This document shows, piece after piece, positions 13,207-16,553 of a DNA stretch of 16,553 nt (positions are counted from its first letter, which is position 1; each line of letters opens with the position of its first letter). The DNA lies in contig JAEWGY010000105.1 of NCBI GenBank assembly GCA_023388035.1, positions 1-16,553 of the forward strand, read 5' to 3'. The position numbers were made by a program, and so were the translations under genes. Source of the stretch: Bacillota bacterium. Lineage in GTDB: Bacteria; Bacillota_I; Bacilli_A; Erysipelotrichales; Erysipelotrichaceae. The notes below the pieces were generated by a model. That model saw only the letters and a list, made by a program, of their open reading frames with translations, was not told the origin of the DNA and did not search any database.

Positions 13207-13694
13207 ATAAAACAATAAAATTATCAATTTTTCTAGCTTTAGTAGCAATGGTATCAGCTATTTTTGTCGGTTTAGTAAATAATTTTACCAGCCCTATCAT
13301 TGCTGAAAATTTAATTAAATCAGAAAGAACTAATTTAGAATTACTTTATCCTGGTGCTGATTTTAAAGCAATTGAAAATTTCACTGATGAAACTAATCAA
13401 ATTCAAGGAATTTATTCAGTTAATGATGAGTCATATGTAGTAAAACTTGAAGGTAAGGGTTATTCAGCTAATGGATTTATTTACTTATTAGCTTTAAATA
13501 AGGATTTAAAAGTAGATGGTTTGGTTGTTTTATCTCATTCTGAAACTAGTGGTATTGGATCTAAGGCCTTTGAAGATGATTATATTAATAAACTTAAAGA
13601 AGGATCAACTGATACTATATCAGGAGCAACCTTTACATCTAGTGCTATTCAAAGAGGAATAGAAGCAGCTAAGACTGCTTTAGGAGCTTTATAA
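13203..13694 (+). CDS. rnfG: Rnf complex subunit RnfG (covalent FMN)
   Basis: The 163-residue protein has one N-terminal membrane anchor (about residues 6-27) and an extracytoplasmic FMN_bind domain. It carries SETSGIGSKAFEDDY and the flavinylation site DTISGATFTS (T143). ApbE from the divergent gene is the probable modifying enzyme. It is shorter than typical RnfG (about 190-210). Start ATG overlaps the rnfD TGA (ATGA), with GGAGG upstream; its TAA overlaps the ATG of rnfE (TAATG). In Rnf this FMN relays electrons between the membrane Fe-S cluster and RnfD. Confidence 0.93.
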   Translation: MNKTIKLSIFLALVAMVSAIFVGLVNNFTSPIIAENLIKSERTNLELLYPGADFKAIENFTDETNQIQGIYSVNDESYVVKLEGKGYSANGFIYLLALNKDLKVDGLVVLSHSETSGIGSKAFEDDYINKLKEGSTDTISGATFTSSAIQRGIEAAKTALGAL

Positions 13695-14347
13695 TGTTTA
13701 AGAATTTTAAAAATGGCTTAATTAAAGAAAATCCAGTATTTACCCTATATCTAGGTATGTGTTCAGCCCTAGCTATCTCTACTAATATTAATAATGCCTT
13801 AGGTATGGGGGTATCAGTTATTATGATACTGACACTTACTAATGTAACTATTTCTGCAATTCGTAAAATAACACCTGATGAAATAAGAATTCCAGTTTAT
13901 ATAGTTGTAATTGCTTCGGCAGTATCGATTGTGGAAATGCTAGTTCATGCTTTTGCACCTAGTCTTTATTCTTCTTTAGGAGTATTCATTTCTCTGATTG
14001 TGGTTAACTGTATTATCTTAGGTCGCGCTGAAGCCTTTGCGAGTAAAAATGGCATGATTAAATCAGCTTTAGATGGATTTTCGATGGGTGTAGGATATAC
14101 TTTATCATTATTATTAATTTCTTTAACCAGAGAATTTCTAGCAACAATGTCATTAACACTGACAAACCCTTTTGCAAATGATGCAGTTGTGTTTAAATTT
14201 GCTCCTAGCTTTTTAGAACCTTATAAAATATCATTATTTCAAACAGCTACAGGATCATTTTTTACCTTCGCGATCTATTCAATTATTTTCGGTATTTTAA
14301 AAGAAGAAAAGAAAAAAACAAGAAAGGTGGTGAAGCGAAATGCTTAA
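13694..14347 (+). CDS. rnfE: Rnf complex subunit RnfE
   Basis: The 217-residue integral membrane protein has about six helices and a basic C-terminal tail (KEEKKKTRKVVKRNA). It belongs to the NqrD/RnfE family, with conserved NPVFTLYLGMCSALAIS (C23) and VVNCIILGRAEAFA (C106). These two cysteines, with two in RnfA, are expected to hold the intramembrane [2Fe-2S] cluster seen in Rnf and Nqr structures. Its end overlaps rnfA by eight bases and contains the rnfA ribosome site, so the two partner subunits are translationally coupled. Confidence 0.95.
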   Translation: MFKNFKNGLIKENPVFTLYLGMCSALAISTNINNALGMGVSVIMILTLTNVTISAIRKITPDEIRIPVYIVVIASAVSIVEMLVHAFAPSLYSSLGVFISLIVVNCIILGRAEAFASKNGMIKSALDGFSMGVGYTLSLLLISLTREFLATMSLTLTNPFANDAVVFKFAPSFLEPYKISLFQTATGSFFTFAIYSIIFGILKEEKKKTRKVVKRNA

Positions 14348-14915
14348 ATTATTACAGATGTCAATCGCCTTAATACTAGTTAATAATGTTGTATTAACTA
14401 AATTTCTAGGTATCTGTCCTTTAATGGGGGTATCAAAGAAAACTAAAGATGCTTTAGGGATGGGTGTTGCTGTTGTTTTTGTTATCTTTTTCTCATCAAT
14501 TATCACCTATGCCTTATATCATTTAGTTTTAACACCATTACAAATTGAATATATGCAATTAATTACTTTTATTCTAGTAATTGCATCCTTTGTACAATTT
14601 GTTGAAATGTTTGTTAAAAAATTTGTACCTGCCTTATATAAATCATTAGGTATTTACTTACCTTTAATTACAACTAACTGTGTTGTTTTATATGTAGCAC
14701 AAGATAATATTTCAAAGAATTATAAAGTTGTAGAGATGTTAATTAATTCTTTCATGGTTCCTTGTGGTTTCCTATTAATGATTGTAATCTTTGCTGCTAT
14801 ACGTGAAAGGTTAGATGGAGCTAGTGTTCCTAAATATTTAAAAGGTAATCCAATCGCTCTTATCACTTTAGGGATTATGGCACTAGCAATGTCAGGTCTT
14901 GCAGGTATTGTCTAA
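14340..14915 (+). CDS. rnfA: Rnf complex subunit RnfA
   Basis: The 191-residue integral membrane protein has six helices and is the inverted-topology partner of RnfE (NqrE/RnfA family). Conserved segments are NNVVLTKFLGICPLMGVS (C26) and LPLITTNCVVLYVA (C114), the other two ligands for the intramembrane [2Fe-2S] cluster. AAGGTGGTGA lies upstream within rnfE. The TAA overlaps the ATG of the following small gene (TAATG). Confidence 0.96.
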   Translation: MLKLLQMSIALILVNNVVLTKFLGICPLMGVSKKTKDALGMGVAVVFVIFFSSIITYALYHLVLTPLQIEYMQLITFILVIASFVQFVEMFVKKFVPALYKSLGIYLPLITTNCVVLYVAQDNISKNYKVVEMLINSFMVPCGFLLMIVIFAAIRERLDGASVPKYLKGNPIALITLGIMALAMSGLAGIV

Positions 14916-15079
14916 TGTCAATCGTTTATGCAGTGATCTTTGTAGGAATCATGGTAACTATCTTTATTGTTGGTTATAGTTTAAATGCAAAGGTCGATAA
15001 ACCTGCAGATTGCACTGAACCAGTAAGTCATTGTGCTGCTTGTCAAATTACTTATTGCAGTCATAGGAGGGAAGAATGA
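14915..15079 (+). CDS. Small one-helix protein with four cysteines, inside the rnf operon
   Basis: A 54-codon frame fills the space between rnfA and rnfB exactly: its ATG overlaps the rnfA stop (TAATG) and its TGA overlaps the rnfB start (ATGA). This tight coupling and the in-frame RnfB ribosome site at its end argue that it is real. The product has one membrane helix (about residues 3-22), lysines on the C-terminal side (K26, K29) that favour a cytoplasmic tail, and C33, C40, C43, C48, a C-x6-C-x2-C-x4-C pattern. The tail could bind an Fe-S cluster or metal. RnfB has the same plan, an anchor followed by a cysteine cluster. The layout also recalls FeoB-associated Cys-rich membrane proteins. 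Its function is unknown; a role as an extra Rnf subunit is inferred from position. Confidence 0.75.
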   Translation: MSIVYAVIFVGIMVTIFIVGYSLNAKVDKPADCTEPVSHCAACQITYCSHRREE

Positions 15080-15393
15080 ACTTAATTATCAATGCTATCT
15101 TAGTTTCTGTTTCATTAGGTATAATTTTAGGAGCGATTCTGGCGATTGCTTCAAAGGTTTTTGAAGTTAAGGAAGATGAGCGTGTAACTACTATTATTAA
15201 TATGTTACCAGGATATAATTGCGGTGCCTGTGGGTTTCCTGGTTGTTCAGGTCTTGCGAATGCTCTAGTAAATCAAGAGACAAATATTGTTTCATGTAAA
15301 CCTTGTAAGAAGGATCGTATGGCTGAAATAGTAGAATATATTAACAATAGTGAAGGTCCTAATGGAGAAAGATTAAATTGTAAAGCAGGATAG
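15076..15393 (+). CDS. rnfB: Short RnfB: membrane anchor and one Fe-S domain only
   Basis: The 105-residue protein has the RnfB N-terminus: one membrane helix (about residues 4-25), then the Fe-S domain with C49, C52, C57 (NCGACGFPGC) and C74 (SCKPC), expected to hold a [4Fe-4S] cluster near the membrane. Ordinary RnfB continues with ferredoxin-type [4Fe-4S] domains that accept electrons from ferredoxin, for about 180 to over 300 residues in all. Here the frame ends after ~30 further residues in a TAG that begins a strong terminator. No displaced ferredoxin coding is seen after it, so it is a natural short form and not a simple frameshift. GGAGG precedes the ATG, inside the small upstream gene. 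Confidence 0.9.
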   Translation: MNLIINAILVSVSLGIILGAILAIASKVFEVKEDERVTTIINMLPGYNCGACGFPGCSGLANALVNQETNIVSCKPCKKDRMAEIVEYINNSEGPNGERLNCKAG

Positions 15394-15415
15394 GTCAATT
15401 ATTTGACCTATTTTT
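15391..15415 (+). terminator. Terminator of the rnf operon
   Basis: TAGGTCAA pairs with TTGACCTA (eight pairs, loop TTAT), followed by five T and a further T-rich stretch. The left arm begins with the rnfB stop codon. Confidence 0.9.
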
Positions 15416-15469
15416 ATTTTATTTAATTAAATTAGCTTTATATTAAAAAAGTTAGTCAAATCCTTTCCT

Positions 15470-15485
15470 AAAAAAAAAAAAAAAA
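15470..15485 (+). repeat. Homopolymer of 16 A in a promoter spacer
   Basis: Sixteen A residues end three bases before a TATAAT at 15489. They fill the position of the -35/-10 spacer of the following secreted-protein gene. Tracts this long are prone to slippage, so the spacer length may vary between cells. Confidence 0.85.
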
Positions 15486-15494
15486 TGATATAAT
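15486..15494 (+). promoter_or_regulatory. Extended -10 promoter of the secreted-protein gene
   Basis: TGA-TATAAT, hexamer 15489-15494, with transcription expected from about 15501. The region that would hold the -35 (TCCTTTCCT, 15461-15469) lies just upstream of the 16-A tract and matches TTGACA poorly. Confidence 0.6.
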
Positions 15495-15524
15495 AAAGAG
15501 CAAAATTATATAAAGGAGATTTCT

Positions 15525-16553
15525 ATGCTAAAAAGATTAATTTCATTGATGTTATGTTTTTTAATCATGTTAACACTACTTCCTATTGCAAGTAGTACTA
15601 ATATTAGTGCTAATAGTAATCAGGGATTTGATGTTCAAATAGCAAGAAGGACAATAAATGGAAGTGATCCTACCTTTCAATTTATAACATTTAAAGGTGG
15701 AGTTATCAATAAGGATACCGCACCTAAAAGACCTGGTGAGGTATTTATTCGTGCCTATGTAAGAGATGGTATCTCAGGAAATATCATCGAAATTGATAGG
15801 GCAGAATATAAAGAGATAGGTGGCGATAAGCGTGTTTTCATACATATGAAAAATACCCAAGATGATGGGGTAAGCACTGCTTATTCATATAATCCGCAAT
15901 ACGAAGGTAATGCACCTAAAAGAGTTAAGGGAGTAACTGAAAAGATTTTCTTTGAATACTACCGCATCGCTGATACATTTAATGTTAAATATGATGTAAC
16001 AGATGATACTAGGATTGCTGTAGATGGTCCAAAATTTGTAGAGAATAAAGGCGGCAGCGCTACTTTTCGTTTTACAATAAGCGTTCCACGTTCACATAAA
16101 GCTCTTATTTATGCAAATAATTCAAGAACTCCTTTAGAACAAATATCACCTGGATCATTTGAAAATAAACAGGTAACTAAAGATGGTAGTGTAATTAAAG
16201 TAGTTGAAGATGTATCTAATACTAATAGACGTGTGTATCGCTACGAATATACTATCGGTAAGGATACAAGTTTTCAAATTAGAAGTGAATCTATACTTAA
16301 TTTTAATGTGGTAGCACCAGAAAATGGTAATTCTAAAAATGACTGGAAAGCTCACGAAATCAGAAATAGAGACGGTCGAAAATTAACATTCGATAATAAA
16401 TATTCTAATGGTGATAATGATATCTTAATCGGTGCAGTTTCAAATAGAAGTCCAAGACCAGGAGAAACCGTTCATATTAAGGTTTATCAAAATAAACTTG
16501 CTAGAACAGATGGTAGAATACCAACATTCACTTCTTGGCTTTCAGGTATTTTT
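15525..16553 (+). CDS. Secreted protein of unknown function (3' partial)
   Basis: The frame is open for 343 codons from the ATG at 15525 to the window edge. AAAGGAG at 15512-15518 is well placed. The product begins with a signal peptide (MLKR, a hydrophobic run to about residue 23, then polar residues); there is no lipobox, so it is exported or later anchored by a part not in the window. The mature part is rich in Lys, Asn, Thr and beta-prone segments. Two stretches, PKRPGEVFIRAYVRDG and SPRPGETVHIKVYQNK, align and suggest a repeated beta-domain. I do not recognise the family. The promoter contains a 16-A tract, which suggests phase-variable expression, as for surface antigens. It is behind the rnf terminator and so is a separate transcription unit. 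Confidence 0.8.
   Translation, partial: MLKRLISLMLCFLIMLTLLPIASSTNISANSNQGFDVQIARRTINGSDPTFQFITFKGGVINKDTAPKRPGEVFIRAYVRDGISGNIIEIDRAEYKEIGGDKRVFIHMKNTQDDGVSTAYSYNPQYEGNAPKRVKGVTEKIFFEYYRIADTFNVKYDVTDDTRIAVDGPKFVENKGGSATFRFTISVPRSHKALIYANNSRTPLEQISPGSFENKQVTKDGSVIKVVEDVSNTNRRVYRYEYTIGKDTSFQIRSESILNFNVVAPENGNSKNDWKAHEIRNRDGRKLTFDNKYSNGDNDILIGAVSNRSPRPGETVHIKVYQNKLARTDGRIPTFTSWLSGIF

Noticed and set aside
14297..14506. 69-codon minus-strand frame antisense to rnfE/rnfA
   Set aside because: It is a shadow of strongly conserved membrane-protein genes, with no ribosome site or promoter.
15394..15470. Displaced ferredoxin domain of RnfB after a frameshift
   Set aside because: The sequence after the rnfB stop is a terminator and AT-rich spacer, with no cysteine-rich frame.

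Overview
The window is about 16.5 kb of AT-rich, gene-dense DNA from a low-GC Gram-positive lineage: Bacillota, or a relative of the Erysipelotrichia / Mycoplasmatota border. Evidence is the strong A/T codon bias, Bacillus-like tRNAs with encoded CCA, an lgt/ppaX pairing as in Bacillus, and AAAGGAG-type ribosome sites. TGA is used as a stop (apbE, rnfD, the small ORF before rnfB), so this is the standard bacterial code and not the Mycoplasma code. The genus cannot be named from sequence alone.

Layout. 2-838: 3' part of an Lgt (lipoprotein diacylglyceryl transferase) fused in frame to a PpaX-like HAD phosphatase. 856-3519: KDPG/KHG aldolase (minus), divergent AraC-type regulator, and a YczE/YitT-like membrane protein. 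3618-4041: five tRNA genes (Lys, Gln, Val, Thr, Tyr). 4067-4714: phosphodiester-glycosidase-like protein (minus). 4715-5098: a hairpin-rich stretch without a convincing gene. 5099-5972: 5-formyl-THF cyclo-ligase and a DtxR/MntR-type regulator (minus, overlapping), divergent from mgtC (6056-6718). 6740-7594: thioredoxin-reductase-like flavoprotein (minus). 7786-8515: eight tRNA genes (Cys, Leu, Pro, Met, Ile-CAT, Ser, fMet, Phe). 8568-8918: small S1-domain RNA-binding protein. 8919-10010: ApbE lipoprotein (minus), divergent from an Rnf operon at 10088-15393 in the order C, D, G, E, A, small ORF, B. 15525 to the end: start of a secreted protein behind a 16-A promoter tract.

The most distinctive block is 8919-15393. 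It encodes a membrane Rnf redox complex together with its probable flavin transferase, ApbE, but several subunits are atypical. RnfD carries a C-terminal extension with an extra membrane helix and two FMN-binding domains. RnfG is also present. RnfB is cut down to a membrane anchor plus one Fe-S domain, with no ferredoxin domains. Between rnfA and rnfB lies an overlapping 54-codon gene for a one-helix protein with four cysteines. With RnfG and the RnfD core this gives four flavinylation motifs, three of them in extracytoplasmic domains by prediction. This is a variant Rnf with expanded outward-facing flavin capacity and altered ferredoxin-side parts.

Two expression features recur. Five genes (araC-like, yczE-like, dtxR-like, S1, apbE) have a -10 hexamer whose end lies exactly seven bases before the A of the ATG, with no clear ribosome site, as expected of leaderless mRNAs. 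The secreted-protein gene at 15525 has a 16-base A tract in the spacer of its probable promoter, a layout known from phase-variable mycoplasma surface genes.
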